DNA from: Thermus thermophilus HB8
GTDB taxonomy: Bacteria > Deinococcota > Deinococci > Deinococcales > Thermaceae
Direction of reading: 5' to 3'
Assembly (NCBI RefSeq): GCF_000091545.1
Contig: NC_006462.1
Span: 186,001-250,000, forward strand
DNA: 64,000 nucleotides
The position numbers and the translations under genes are program-made. Below, piece by piece: positions 33,429-41,323 of the stretch; the stretch's first letter is position 1, and each line of letters starts with the position of its first letter. Under the pieces are notes generated by a model. That model did not search any database, was not told where the DNA came from, and saw nothing but the letters and a program-made list of their open reading frames with translations.

Positions 33429-34035
33429 GGAGGTCCGGGAACTTCTCCCCCTTTACGCCCTCGGGGCCCTCACCCCCGAGGAGCGGGCCCGGGTAGAGGA
33501 GGCCCTAAAGCGCTACCCCGAGCTCTGGCCCGAAGCCAAGGCCCTTCTGGAGACGGCGGCGGAGCTCGCCGCGGGCCTCCCCCAGGAGCCGGTGCCCCGG
33601 GGCCTCGAGGAGCGGGTCCTCCGCCGCATCCGCCCAAGGCGCCTTCCCTTCCTCCCCCTCCTCGCCCGGGCGGCCGCGGTCCTGGCCTTCCTCCTCGTGG
33701 GCTACGGGGCCTACTTCGGCCTCTCCTGGACCCTGAGCCTCGGAGCCCCCACCACCCGCGTCTACGCCCTGGTGGGCCCGGAGGGGACGCCCGTGGGGCG
33801 GGCGGTGGTCCGGGGGGACGGGGAGGCCCTGGTGGTCCTGAAGGCCCCGGCGCCCGCGGGCCGGGTCTACCAGGCCTGGGGTCTGGGGAAAGGGGATCCT
33901 GTGCCCCTGCCCACCTTCCGCCTCCCCCTCAAAGTGGTGCGCCTGCCGGAAGGGGCGGAGGCCCTGGCCGTCTCCCTCGAGCCCCCGGGGGGAAGCCAAA
34001 GGCCCACGGAGATCCTCGGCCTGCCCCGGCCCTAA
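33418..34035 (+). CDS. Membrane anti-sigma factor (RskA-like)
   Basis: 205 aa; GTG at 33418 overlaps the sigma-factor stop by 11 nt. The N-terminal zinc-less anti-sigma helical domain ('VRELLPLYALGALTPEERARVEEALKRYPEL', residues 5-35) binds the sigma factor in the cytoplasm. One transmembrane segment follows ('LARAAAVLAFLLVGYGAYFGL', about 79-100), then an extracytoplasmic RskA-C-like beta domain ('VYALVGPEGTPVGRAVVRGDGEALVVLKAPAPAGRVYQAWGL...'). Release from the membrane would free the sigma factor. Confidence 0.88.
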   Translation: MSPEEVRELLPLYALGALTPEERARVEEALKRYPELWPEAKALLETAAELAAGLPQEPVPRGLEERVLRRIRPRRLPFLPLLARAAAVLAFLLVGYGAYFGLSWTLSLGAPTTRVYALVGPEGTPVGRAVVRGDGEALVVLKAPAPAGRVYQAWGLGKGDPVPLPTFRLPLKVVRLPEGAEALAVSLEPPGGSQRPTEILGLPRP

Positions 34036-34113
34036 AGGCTTGACATCCAAACTCCCCCCTCGGGCCGTAGGGAAGGGCGAGGGGGAAACCCCTCGCCCTT
34101 CAAGGAGGTGGTT

Positions 34114-34734
34114 ATGGAACGGATTCTGGCGCGCAGGCAGTTCATGAGGGTGCTCACGGCCACCGGGCTCTCCGCGGCCTTCGCGGGAAGCCTCCTGGAC
34201 CGGGCCTTGGCGGCCCACGGGGGGCCCTCGGACGCGGACATCCTGCAGCTCGCCCTCACGGCGGAGTACCTGGCCGTGGACGCCTACACCAAAAGCCTCT
34301 TCGGCGGCTTCCAGGGCCTGGTGAAGGACTACCTCGAGGCCGCCCTGACCCAGGAGGAGGCCCACGTGAAGGCCCTGCGGGACACCTTGAGCGCCCTCGG
34401 GGTGAAGCCCGTGGAGAAGCCCAGCTTCGTCTACCCCGTGGAGTTCCTCCCCCGGAACCAGCTCGCCATCCTGAGGCTTTTGAACGCCCTGGAGGACGCC
34501 TTCGTGGGGGCCTACCTCGGGGCCCTGCCCCTCATCCAGAGCAAAGACGTTCTCAAGGCCGCGGGGGCCATCCTGGGGAACGAGGCGGCCCACCGGGCCA
34601 CGGTGCGGGCCTCGCGGATCCTCCTTGGGGACCAGGAGCTCCCTGGGCCCCGCTCCCCCGCGGACCGGGCCTTTGAGGTGGCCATCACCCCGGAGGAGGC
34701 GCAGAAGGCGGTCTCGGGCTTCATCCGGAAGTAA
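34114..34734 (+). CDS. Exported ferritin-like protein
   Basis: 206 aa; ATG at 34114 follows AAGGAGGTGGTT. A Tat-like signal 'ARRQFMRVLTATGLSAAFAGSLLDRALA' precedes the mature protein. The rest is a four-helix bundle of the ferritin-like (DUF4439/desiccation-related) type, with candidate metal ligands in 'ALTAEYLAVDAYTKSLFG', 'TQEEAHVKALRDTL', 'NALEDAFVGAYLGA' and 'NEAAHRATVRASRILLG' (E-x2-H pairs). Such proteins are known around oxidative or envelope stress. Following the sigma/anti-sigma genes by 78 bp, it may belong to the SigE regulon. Confidence 0.8.
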   Translation: MERILARRQFMRVLTATGLSAAFAGSLLDRALAAHGGPSDADILQLALTAEYLAVDAYTKSLFGGFQGLVKDYLEAALTQEEAHVKALRDTLSALGVKPVEKPSFVYPVEFLPRNQLAILRLLNALEDAFVGAYLGALPLIQSKDVLKAAGAILGNEAAHRATVRASRILLGDQELPGPRSPADRAFEVAITPEEAQKAVSGFIRK

Positions 34735-34782
34735 ACCTGCCTAGGGGAGGCCCCGGGGCTCCCCCGGGGCCTTGCCACATCC

Positions 34783-34968
34783 ATGGAGGGCCTCTTCTAC
34801 CTGGCGGCCACCGGCCGGCTGAGCGAGCTCAACCAGGTGGGGGGCAACGCCCAGATCCTCCTTCCCCCGGGCTTCAACGGCACGAGCCCGGTTCCGGGGC
34901 TTACGGGGGACCTCCTGGACCTGGCCGATCGGAGAATGTACCGGGCCAAGCGCCGCAAGAAAGGTTAG
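34783..34968 (+). pseudogene. Fragment with GGDEF-domain C-terminal tail
   Basis: The last 20 residues ('LLDLADRRMYRAKRRKKG') are the typical end of a GGDEF diguanylate cyclase domain, but the preceding residues ('AATGRLSELNQVGGNAQILLPPGFNGTSPVPGLTGD') do not contain the GG[D/E]EF loop. The domain is therefore a fragment fused to unrelated sequence, and no activity is expected. Confidence 0.5.
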
Positions 34969-35277
34969 ATCGTCTTGCTCCTCTCGGCCCCGAGGAAAGG
35001 ACTCCTTGGCGAACCCTTCCCGTGATGGAGAACTCCTGCCGCGCCATTAAAAGGGAACCGGGAAAGCGTCTTTAGGGGAACGTCTTCGGGATGGCGTTGG
35101 TCACGGAAGGCGTAGCCGATCTTCCTCCTCGGCACCTTGGCGGGAGGGCCGCCGGGCTTAGGGGCGGGGACGGGGGGCCCCAGGGGGCCCCACTCCTCAC
35201 CGTGACCATCGTTGAGGCCTCTGGGGTAGGATCGTTTAAGGAGCCCTCCAAGGATACCCCCCTTCTACGACAGCCTC
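34969..35277. other. Non-coding region between convergent genes
   Basis: No supported gene. There is a strong GC hairpin GGGGCCCC-AG-GGGGCCCC (about 35176-35194, GGGGGGCCCCAGGGGGCCCC) that could end transcription from either side. Confidence 0.35.
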
Positions 35278-36462
35278 TTATAGCCCTCTCAGGAAGCGGA
35301 GGAGGGCTTCCCGGTCCGCCTTGGGCAGGGCCATGAAGCGCCGCTTGGCCTCCTCGGCCTCCCCGCCGTGCCAGAGGATGGCCTCCTCGAGGCTTTGCGC
35401 CCGCCCGTCGTGGAGGTAGACCTCTTCCCCCAGGACCTTGCGGGTGAGGCCGATCCCCCAGAGGGGCGGGGTGCGCCACTCCGCGGGGGAGGCCGCGCCT
35501 TCCGCTACCCCGTCGGCGAGGGCCTCCCCCATGTCGTGGAGGAGGAGGTCGGTGTAGGCGGGAAGCCCCCCGAGGCGCTCCCGGTGGCAGCTTGCGCACC
35601 CCACCTCCCGGAAGAGCCTTTTCCCCCGGAGGTCCTCGGGGAGGTGCCGGGGGGCGGGCACCGCCAGGTGCGCCACGTAGAAGGTCACCCGTTCCAGCTC
35701 CTCCTCGCTCACCTCGGCCCGCCCCTCCTCCGGGAAGAGGGGCGTGGAAAGCCCCATGTCCTCCCGATAGGCCAGGGCGCTCTGCTCTAAGAGGCTAGTC
35801 GTGCTCGCCTTCCAGCCGAAGCGGCCAAGGCCCCCTTCCAGGCGAGCGGCCCTCCCCGAGATCCCGTCCCCGTCTTGGTCCTGGGGGTCTTCTAGGGCCA
35901 GGATGGCCGCCTCGGGAACCTTTTCCAAAAGCCCGGCCCCGAAGACGGGTGGGGCGATGCGGAGGCTATAAGCCCCGGGCACGGGTTTCCCTTCGGGGTC
36001 CAGGACCCTCAGGCGGGGGCGCCTTAGGCGGTAGGGCGTGCCGTCGGGGTAGCGGCCCTCCACCTCTTCCCAGTAGAGCTCCACCCGGCCTTCCGGGGTG
36101 TGGCCGGGGAGGGCGTGGTCCTGGAGCTGGAAGCCGAAGAGGGGATGGGGGGACTGCCCGTCTGGGGCCCGGGTGCGCACCAAGGCCTCGCTCCTTTCCG
36201 CGAAAAGGGGCCTTCCCCGCCCGTCCCCCACGTGGCAGCCCGCGCAGGACTGGTGGACGAAGCGGGGCCCGAGCCCGTCCTCCCGCACGAAGACCCGTTG
36301 GAAGGCCTGGTCGCCGAGGCGGAAGGCCTCCAAGGCCTCCTCGGGGAGGCCGGGCAGGGGGTGCCCGAAGGCGCGGGAGGAGGCGTCCTGCACCAGGTAC
36401 CGGGCGGGAAGCCCGGCGAGGAGAAGGGGGAGAAGCCCGAGAAGAAGGCGGCGCATACCCAT
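35278..36462 (-). CDS. Di-haem cytochrome c oxidoreductase (DUF1111 family)
   Basis: 394 aa. Signal peptide 'MRRLLLGLLPLLLAGLPARYL'. Two haem c sites: C73-x2-C76-H77 ('QSCAGCHVGDGRGRP') and 'VGCASCHRERLGG' near residue 291. Family marks include 'GPRFVHQSCAGCH', 'GLGRFGWKASTTSLLEQSALAYREDMGLSTP' and 'WRTPPLWGIGLTRKV...LHDGRAQSLEEAILWHGGEA'. Members are periplasmic c-type electron-transfer proteins often found near iron or peroxide genes. It stands downstream of the haem uptake operon on the same strand but beyond a strong terminator. Confidence 0.88.
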   Translation of the reverse strand: MGMRRLLLGLLPLLLAGLPARYLVQDASSRAFGHPLPGLPEEALEAFRLGDQAFQRVFVREDGLGPRFVHQSCAGCHVGDGRGRPLFAERSEALVRTRAPDGQSPHPLFGFQLQDHALPGHTPEGRVELYWEEVEGRYPDGTPYRLRRPRLRVLDPEGKPVPGAYSLRIAPPVFGAGLLEKVPEAAILALEDPQDQDGDGISGRAARLEGGLGRFGWKASTTSLLEQSALAYREDMGLSTPLFPEEGRAEVSEEELERVTFYVAHLAVPAPRHLPEDLRGKRLFREVGCASCHRERLGGLPAYTDLLLHDMGEALADGVAEGAASPAEWRTPPLWGIGLTRKVLGEEVYLHDGRAQSLEEAILWHGGEAEEAKRRFMALPKADREALLRFLRGL

Positions 36463-36478
36463 CGTCTCAGGGGGAGAA

Positions 36479-36506
36479 GCGCCCGGGGCCTAAAGGCCCC
36501 GGGCGC
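36479..36506. terminator. Strong hairpin terminator of the haem operon
   Basis: Perfect 12-bp stem GCGCCCGGGGCC/GGCCCCGGGCGC with loop TAAA, immediately after the last reading frame of the haem operon (36510) and before the DUF1111 gene. Confidence 0.75.
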
Positions 36507-36509
36507 CGG

Positions 36510-37054
36510 TTAGCGGAGGAGGTCCTCCAGGGCCTTGACCAGGGGCTCCACCTCTTCCTTGGGCGCCGCGGCGCGCACCTTGGCCTCGAGGGCCTCCACG
36601 AGCTTCAGGGCCTCCTCCTCCCGGGGAGGAAGTGCCGCTCCATGGCGGCAAGCTGCCCCTCGGGAGGCAGGTAGTCGTAAAGGGCGGTGGGGGCGATGCG
36701 GGAAAGCTCGGGGTAGAGCCTTCCCTGAAAGCCCGTATAGCCCAGGATGAGGTCCGGCTTTAGGGCGGCCAGGAGTTCCAGGTTTGGGGCGGTGCGGCTC
36801 CCTAGGTTTTGGATCCCCGGAGGGAGGCTTAACCGCACCCACCGGGGGAAGTCCTCGAGGTCCGCCCCCGCCACGGGCCTCACCCCGAGGAGGAGGAGGT
36901 CCTCGAGGGGACGCCAGTCCAGGGTCACCACCCGCTTGGGGGGGGCGGGGAGGCAGACCTCTCCCAGGTCATGGGCCACCCGCCCCCCTGGGCAGGCGGC
37001 CTGGGCCAAGGCCAAAGCAACAACCCATCCCACCAGCCAAAGACTCTTCTGCAT
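36510..37054 (-). pseudogene. Truncated, frameshifted haem/iron-siderophore binding protein
   Basis: ATG at 37054 begins a signal peptide ('MQKSLWLVGWVVALALAQA'), then the FecB/periplasmic-binding type II core 'PPKRVVTLDWRPLEDLLLLGVRPVAGA...NLELLAALKPDLILGYTGFQG' and 'ELSRIAPTALYDYLPPEGQLAAMERHFLPG'. Around 36620 the frame breaks and continues in another frame with 'EEEALKLVEALEAKVRAA' then a stop after about 30 residues. The second lobe of the binding protein is absent. It is the last gene of the haem operon and appears to be decaying, perhaps because the operon already has HmuT. Confidence 0.75.
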
Positions 37055-37065
37055 CGCTTTCCCCC

Positions 37066-37380
37066 TCAGTTCAGATGGCGAAGCAGGGCGCGGGGCGGCT
37101 CCTTTCCCGGGAGAAGCCCCTGACGCAGCAGCCGGAGGAGCCCCCACCCTTCCCCCTTCCGGAACCTAAGGCCCACCGAGCCGAGCCACACCGCTCCCTC
37201 GTCGTTCCCCTGGGCGAGGAGGTCCTCCAGCACCTGGGCCAGGAAGGTGAGCCCCTCCGGCGTGAGGCGGAAGGTGGCCGCGTCCCAGTGGAGGTGGTAG
37301 GTACCCCCGTTGCAGGAGCAACGGGCCAGGTAGCGGCCCTCGGAGAGCCGGGCCACCACCTCGGCGTGCTCAGGCTCCAC
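37066..37380 (-). CDS. Small protein of the haem operon, unknown function
   Basis: 104 aa; GTG at 37380 overlaps the ATPase stop by 11 nt. Residues 1-60 are 'VEPEHAEVVARLSEGRYLARCSCNGGTYHLHWDAATFRLTPEGLTFLAQVLEDLLAQG', with a C-x-C pair and nearby His (residues about 22-31), then 'VWLGSVGLRFRKGEGWGLLRLLRQGLLPGKEPP'. No signal peptide or membrane segment. The Cys/His cluster could bind haem or metal, and the position in a haem operon supports an intracellular haem-handling role, but I know no family. Confidence 0.65.
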   Translation of the reverse strand: MEPEHAEVVARLSEGRYLARCSCNGGTYHLHWDAATFRLTPEGLTFLAQVLEDLLAQGNDEGAVWLGSVGLRFRKGEGWGLLRLLRQGLLPGKEPPRALLRHLN

Positions 37381-38146
37381 GGACCACCTCCCGGGGCAGG
37401 GGCACCCAGAAGGTAGGCCCCCCGGGCTGCCCCAGAACGCTAAAGGCCACCTCGTAGACCTCTTCCAGGAGACCGGGGTGCAGAACGGCCTGGGGAGGGC
37501 CATAGGCCACGGCCCTCCCCTCCTTCAGGAGAAGCACCCGGTCCGCGAAGAGGCCCGCCAGGTTGAGGTCGTGGAGCACGGCCACCACGCCTTTTCCCTC
37601 GTAGGCCAGGGCCCGGAAGAGGCAGAGGAGCTCGAGGGCGTACCTCGGGTCCAGGTGGTTGGTGGGCTCGTCCAGGAGGAGCCGGGCCTCCTGGTTGAGG
37701 AGCCGGGCCACCTCCACCCGCATGGCCTCGCCCCCCGAGAGGCTCGGGAAAAGGCGCTCCTTAAGGGAAAGGGCCCGCACCCTTTCTAGGGCCTCGAGGG
37801 TTTTCCGGTGGTCCAAGGGACGCTCCCGCCCCACCAGGTGGGGAAGCCGCCCCAGGAAGGCCACCTCGTAGGCGGTATAGGGGAAGGCCATCTCCCGCAC
37901 CTGGGAGAGGACCGCCCGTTGGCGAGCCAGGGCCTGGGGCCCGTAGACGGCGAGGGGCTCTCCCAGGAGGAAGACCTCTCCTTCCGTGGGCCTAAGCTCC
38001 CCGGCGAGGAGCCTTAGGAGGGTGGTCTTGCCGCTGCCGTTGGGTCCCAGGACCGCCAGGAACTCCCCCTCCCCCACGGCGAGGTCCACGCCCCTAAGGA
38101 GCCAGCGCTCCCCTACACGGTAGCCGAGGTTCTGGACTTTAAGCAC
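37370..38146 (-). CDS. hmuV: Haem/iron ABC transporter ATP-binding protein
   Basis: 258 aa, GTG start overlapping the permease stop by 8 nt. Walker A 'LGPNGSGKTTLLRLL' (about 34), Q-loop region 'LSQVREMAFPYTAYEVAFLGRLPHLVG', signature 'LSGGEAMRVEVARLL' (about 137), Walker B 'LLLDEPTNHLDPRYALEL' (about 157), H-loop 'VAVLHDLNLA' (about 190). It matches HmuV-type ATPases; the ligand haem is inferred from HmuT/HmuU neighbours and the haem-degrading enzyme at the operon head. Confidence 0.92.
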   Translation of the reverse strand: MLKVQNLGYRVGERWLLRGVDLAVGEGEFLAVLGPNGSGKTTLLRLLAGELRPTEGEVFLLGEPLAVYGPQALARQRAVLSQVREMAFPYTAYEVAFLGRLPHLVGRERPLDHRKTLEALERVRALSLKERLFPSLSGGEAMRVEVARLLNQEARLLLDEPTNHLDPRYALELLCLFRALAYEGKGVVAVLHDLNLAGLFADRVLLLKEGRAVAYGPPQAVLHPGLLEEVYEVAFSVLGQPGGPTFWVPLPREVVRGA

Positions 38147-39164
38147 GGTACACCTCCCGCTTGTGCCGTAAGACCAGGTAGAGGAAGAAAGGCCCCCCCA
38201 GGAGGGCCGTGACCACCCCCACGGGGATCTCCGCCGGGGCCGCCAGGGTGCGGGCGAGGAGGTCGGCCAAGACCGCCAGGCTCCCTCCCAGCAGGGCGGA
38301 ACCGGGGAGGAGGTAGCGGTGGTCGGGCCCCGCCAGGAGCCGGAAGAGATGGGGGGCCACCAGGCCTAAAAACCCCACCCCACCCGCCAGGGCCACGGCC
38401 ACCCCCACGCCCAGGGCAGCCCCCGCAACCGCCCGGCGCTTAAGGCGCTCCAGGTCTATTCCCAGGTGGAAGGCCTCCCGTTCCCCTAGGGCCAGGGCGT
38501 TGAGGGGCCGGGCCAGGGGAAGGAGGAGGGCGAAGGCCAGGAAGGCGAAGGGCACCCCTACGAGGAGGAGGCGCCAGGTGAGGGCGGAAAATCCGCCCAG
38601 GGTCCAGAAGGTGAGGCTCCTAAGCTCCTCCTCCGTGGCCAAGAAGGTGAGGAGCCCGATTCCCGCTCCCACGAGGGCGTTGAGGGCGATGCCCGAGAGG
38701 AGGAGGATGGTCACTTGGGTCCCCCAGGGGCTTTGGGCCAGGCGCCAGAGGAGGGAGGTGGCGAGAAGCCCCCCCAGGAAGGCGAAGAGGGGGAGGGCGT
38801 AGACTTCCAGGGGCCCTGCCCCGGGCACCAGCACGATGAAGAGGGCCGCCCCCAAGGCCGCCCCCGAGGAGACCCCGATGAGCCCCGGGTCCACAAGGGG
38901 GTTCCGGAAAAGCCCCTGGAGCACCGCCCCCGCCAGGGCCAAAAGCCCCCCCACCACGGCCGCCCCCAGAACCCGGGGAAGGCGTAGGGCGACGAGGACC
39001 TGGTACTCCACCCCCTCGCCCCTGAGGAGGATCCCCGGGATGGCCAGAGGGGGAATGGGGTAGGCTCCAAGCCCCGCCCCCAGGAGGAGGGTGAGGGGAA
39101 GGGCGAGGGAGAATCCGAGGAGGGCCAGGCGGTAGCGGCGGAAGCGGGGGAAGAGGCCTACCAT
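38139..39164 (-). CDS. hmuU: Haem/iron ABC transporter permease (FecCD family)
   Basis: 341 aa, about ten membrane helices. FecCD family signature 'LRLPRVLGAAVVGGLLALAGAVLQGLFRNPLVDPGLIGVSSGAALGAAL' (residues about 62-110), and 'GVGFLGLVAPHLFRLLAGPDHRYLLPGSALLGG' near 260 containing the coupling helix for the ATPase. ATG at 39164 overlaps the stop of a 37-residue coding frame by 7 nt. It is the membrane channel for the ligand brought by HmuT. Confidence 0.93.
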   Translation of the reverse strand: MVGLFPRFRRYRLALLGFSLALPLTLLLGAGLGAYPIPPLAIPGILLRGEGVEYQVLVALRLPRVLGAAVVGGLLALAGAVLQGLFRNPLVDPGLIGVSSGAALGAALFIVLVPGAGPLEVYALPLFAFLGGLLATSLLWRLAQSPWGTQVTILLLSGIALNALVGAGIGLLTFLATEEELRSLTFWTLGGFSALTWRLLLVGVPFAFLAFALLLPLARPLNALALGEREAFHLGIDLERLKRRAVAGAALGVGVAVALAGGVGFLGLVAPHLFRLLAGPDHRYLLPGSALLGGSLAVLADLLARTLAAPAEIPVGVVTALLGGPFFLYLVLRHKREVYRA

Positions 39165-39271
39165 CTTGCCCCCCGGAAGGCGGCCTCGAGGCTTTCGGGA
39201 ACCGGTTTGCCCAAGAGGAGGAGGAGCAGGGCCGCTTTGAAAAAGGCCCGGAGGAACAGGTAGTTCTTCAC
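39158..39271 (-). CDS. Unannotated 37-residue membrane-type small protein
   Basis: GTG (39271-39269) overlaps the hmuT stop as GTGA, and its TAG (39160-39158) overlaps the hmuU start region (ATGGTAG). The product begins VKNYLFLRAFFKAALLLLLLG and continues KPVPESLEAAFRGARW: a short basic N-terminus, one hydrophobic stretch of about 15 residues and an amphipathic tail. Overlaps at both ends are what is expected of a translated gene and fill what would otherwise be an unusual 103-bp gap in a tightly packed operon. A role as a small transporter subunit or assembly factor is possible; no family is known to me. Confidence 0.6.
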   Translation of the reverse strand: MKNYLFLRAFFKAALLLLLLGKPVPESLEAAFRGARW

Positions 39272-40173
39272 GGCCCCACCTCCACGAAGCCCTCCTGCAG
39301 GTAGGCGGCCCGGAAGAGGTCCAAGGCCGCCCTTCCCGCCCTTGGGCCGAAGCTACCCAGGTAGAGGTCGTCCATGGCCACCACCTTCCGCTTCTGCCCG
39401 GCCGGGGTCTGGGCCACGCCAGGAAGCTTCAGGAGGCCCTCCAGACCCCCTACGCTTTCCAGACCCTTCTTGAAGACCACGATCACCTCGGGCCTTGCGG
39501 CCACCACGCTCTCCGCCGTCATAGGCTGGCACTCCCGGATACCCTTGGCGGCATTCTCCAGGCCCGCAAGCTCCATCACCCCCACGGGGGTGCTCCCCTC
39601 TCCGCAGACGAAGGTGGTCCCGGGGCCCCGAAGGTAGAGGAAAAGGGCTCTAAGCTTCCCCTTGGCGGCGTGTTGGGCCTGGAAGGCCCTAAGGAGCAGG
39701 AGGTCCCGCTCCAGAGCCCGCACCAGGGCTTCGCCCTGCTCCACCCTTCCCACGGCCTGGGCCACGGTGCGGATCTTGGCCTTGGCCCCTTCCACGCTGG
39801 GCTCGGTGGGCACCAGGACCACGGCCACCCCCGCCCTCTCCAGCTGCTCCACCACCTCCTTGGGCCGCACATCCTCCCGCCCGATCACCAGGGTGGGCTT
39901 GAGGGAAAGAATCCCCTCGGCGGAGAGGCGGAACTGGTAGCCCACGCTGGGAAGCCTCTGGGCCTCGGGAGGGTAGTAGCTGGAGTCGTCCCGGCCCACC
40001 ACCTTCTCCCCCACCCCCAGGGCGAAGAGGATCTCGGTGGTGATCCCGTCCAGGCTGACGATGCGCTCCACGGAGCGCACCTCCACCACCTTCCCCCGGG
40101 CGTCCACGACCCGATAGGACTGGGCCGAGGCCAGGGCGCCGAAGACCCCTAGAAGCAAGAGAAGCCTTCTCAT
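39268..40173 (-). CDS. hmuT: Haem ABC transporter substrate-binding protein
   Basis: 301 aa. Signal peptide 'MRRLLLLLGVFGALASAQ'. Periplasmic-binding fold type III: 'RIVSLDGITTEILFALGVGEKVVGRDDSSYYPPEA' (residues 37-72, with adjacent tyrosines that commonly ligate haem in HmuT), 'GILSLKPTLVIGREDVRPKEVVEQLERAGVAVVLVP', long backbone helix about 125-160, and 'AARPEVIVVFKKGLESVGG...PGVAQTPAGQKRKVVAMDDLYLGSFGPRAG'. Overlaps the DUF3386 gene upstream and the small gene downstream by 4 nt or less. Confidence 0.92.
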   Translation of the reverse strand: MRRLLLLLGVFGALASAQSYRVVDARGKVVEVRSVERIVSLDGITTEILFALGVGEKVVGRDDSSYYPPEAQRLPSVGYQFRLSAEGILSLKPTLVIGREDVRPKEVVEQLERAGVAVVLVPTEPSVEGAKAKIRTVAQAVGRVEQGEALVRALERDLLLLRAFQAQHAAKGKLRALFLYLRGPGTTFVCGEGSTPVGVMELAGLENAAKGIRECQPMTAESVVAARPEVIVVFKKGLESVGGLEGLLKLPGVAQTPAGQKRKVVAMDDLYLGSFGPRAGRAALDLFRAAYLQEGFVEVGP

Positions 40174-40790
40174 CCTTTCACCTCCACTTCCTCAAGCCTC
40201 AGGACCAAGACCCCCAGGCCCTCTCCTTCCACCACCACCTCCCGCTCCACGGGGAGCCAGTAGGGGCCCACCTGGGCGTACTCGTCCCGGAACCTTTCCA
40301 CCTTGAGGAGGTGCCCCCGAGGATCCCGGTGGACCAGGAGGAAGCGGTGGGGCAGAAGCCTCTCCCCCACTTCCCGCCAGGTCTCCAGGTGGATGCGGAA
40401 GGAACCCTCGGGGAGGTGGCGCTCAATGAGGGCGAGCCGCCCCTCCTTAACCCAGATGCGGGACCGGAAGGGGTCCTCGAGGGCGATCCCCGTGCCCAAG
40501 GGCCCCTCGGCAAAGAGGCGCATAGGGTAGCGTCCCTCGCCTTCCTCAAAGGGGGCAGGGCGGCGGTGTCCGAGGAGGGAACCGAGCTCCTTTTCCGCGA
40601 TAGCGCCGGCCTCCCCAAAGAGACCAAGGGTCTTTGGGGCAAAGCCCTCGGCCTCCACAGCGCCTACGTACCAGACGCCGTCCAAACACAGGCCTAGGCG
40701 GGCCCGGAACCCGGGAAAGTCAGGAGGCAGGGTGTAGATCCGTTCCCGGGCCCGTTTCAGAAGGACCCATGCGGGAGGGGTTTCAACCAT
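40170..40790 (-). CDS. DUF3386-like protein of the haem operon
   Basis: About 206 aa; ATG at 40790 overlaps the monooxygenase stop by 8 nt. Mostly beta structure with repeated strands: 'FRARLGLCLDGVWYVGAVEAEGF', 'GTGIALEDPFRSRIWVKEGRLALIERHLPEGSFRIHLETW', 'GERLLPHRFLLVHRDPRGHLLKVERFRDEYAQVGPYWLPVEREVVV'. The pattern recalls DUF3386 proteins, which are outer-membrane-lipid/haem-associated in other bacteria. No signal peptide. Function unproven; linked to haem by the operon. Confidence 0.6.
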   Translation of the reverse strand: MVETPPAWVLLKRARERIYTLPPDFPGFRARLGLCLDGVWYVGAVEAEGFAPKTLGLFGEAGAIAEKELGSLLGHRRPAPFEEGEGRYPMRLFAEGPLGTGIALEDPFRSRIWVKEGRLALIERHLPEGSFRIHLETWREVGERLLPHRFLLVHRDPRGHLLKVERFRDEYAQVGPYWLPVEREVVVEGEGLGVLVLRLEEVEVKG

Positions 40791-41103
40791 CCCTCCCCTC
40801 CGAGTCCAGGACCACCTCAAAGGCCTCCAGCCTGTTCGGCCCCAGGAAGGCCTCCTTGGGCAGGGTGCCGCTCCGGGCGTGCCCCTCCTTGAAGGCGGGG
40901 CTTTCTGTCCAGGCCCGGAAGGCCTCCTCGCTCTCCCAGAGGGTCATGACGACGTAGGGGTCCCCCGGGTTCTTGGGCCTCAGGACCAGGTTGCGGATAA
41001 ACCCCGGCATCCGGTCCACGAGCCGGGCCCTCTGCCGGAAGGCCTCCTCAAACTGCTCGGCGTACTCGGGCCGCACGGGGATGCGGTTCATCGTCACGAA
41101 CAC
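40783..41103 (-). CDS. Haem-degrading monooxygenase-like protein (ABM/HmoA family)
   Basis: 106 aa, GTG start after CAGGAGGTGCGCC. A dimeric alpha/beta barrel ABM domain: 'MFVTMNRIPVRPEYAEQFEEAFRQRARLVDRMPGFIRNLVLRPKNPGDPYVVMTLWESEEAFRAWTESPAFKEGHAR'. The Asn at residue 6, the Trp at about 56 and a late His ('KEGHAR') fit the IsdG/HmoA haem-binding pattern. As the first gene of the haem uptake operon it probably releases iron from imported haem. Confidence 0.8.
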   Translation of the reverse strand: MFVTMNRIPVRPEYAEQFEEAFRQRARLVDRMPGFIRNLVLRPKNPGDPYVVMTLWESEEAFRAWTESPAFKEGHARSGTLPKEAFLGPNRLEAFEVVLDSEGRDG

Positions 41104-41174
41104 GGGCGCACCTCCTGGAGGCCAGGCTAGCCAGGGGGGAGGTAAAAGTCAAGTATTCCGGTCGGATTTTATGA

Positions 41175-41203
41175 GTATTGCGAACGATAACTCCTCGCAA
41201 TAC
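41175..41203. promoter_or_regulatory. Inverted repeat, likely operator of the haem operon
   Basis: GTATTGCGA and TCGCAATAC (9-base arms, 11-base spacer) lie 72 bp upstream of the haem operon, next to AT-rich promoter-like sequence (CATAAAAT on the minus strand). It is a plausible binding site for an iron or haem regulator. Confidence 0.55.
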
Positions 41204-41323
41204 AGGCCCCCTTTCACGCCTCCGGTTTGACGACCGGGTACATGTATCTTGCCCCCTGATCCCCGCCGCACAGTATCCCGGTCGTCAAAGACCGCATCCA
41301 CATGGAAGGCCCACAGGGTCGGG

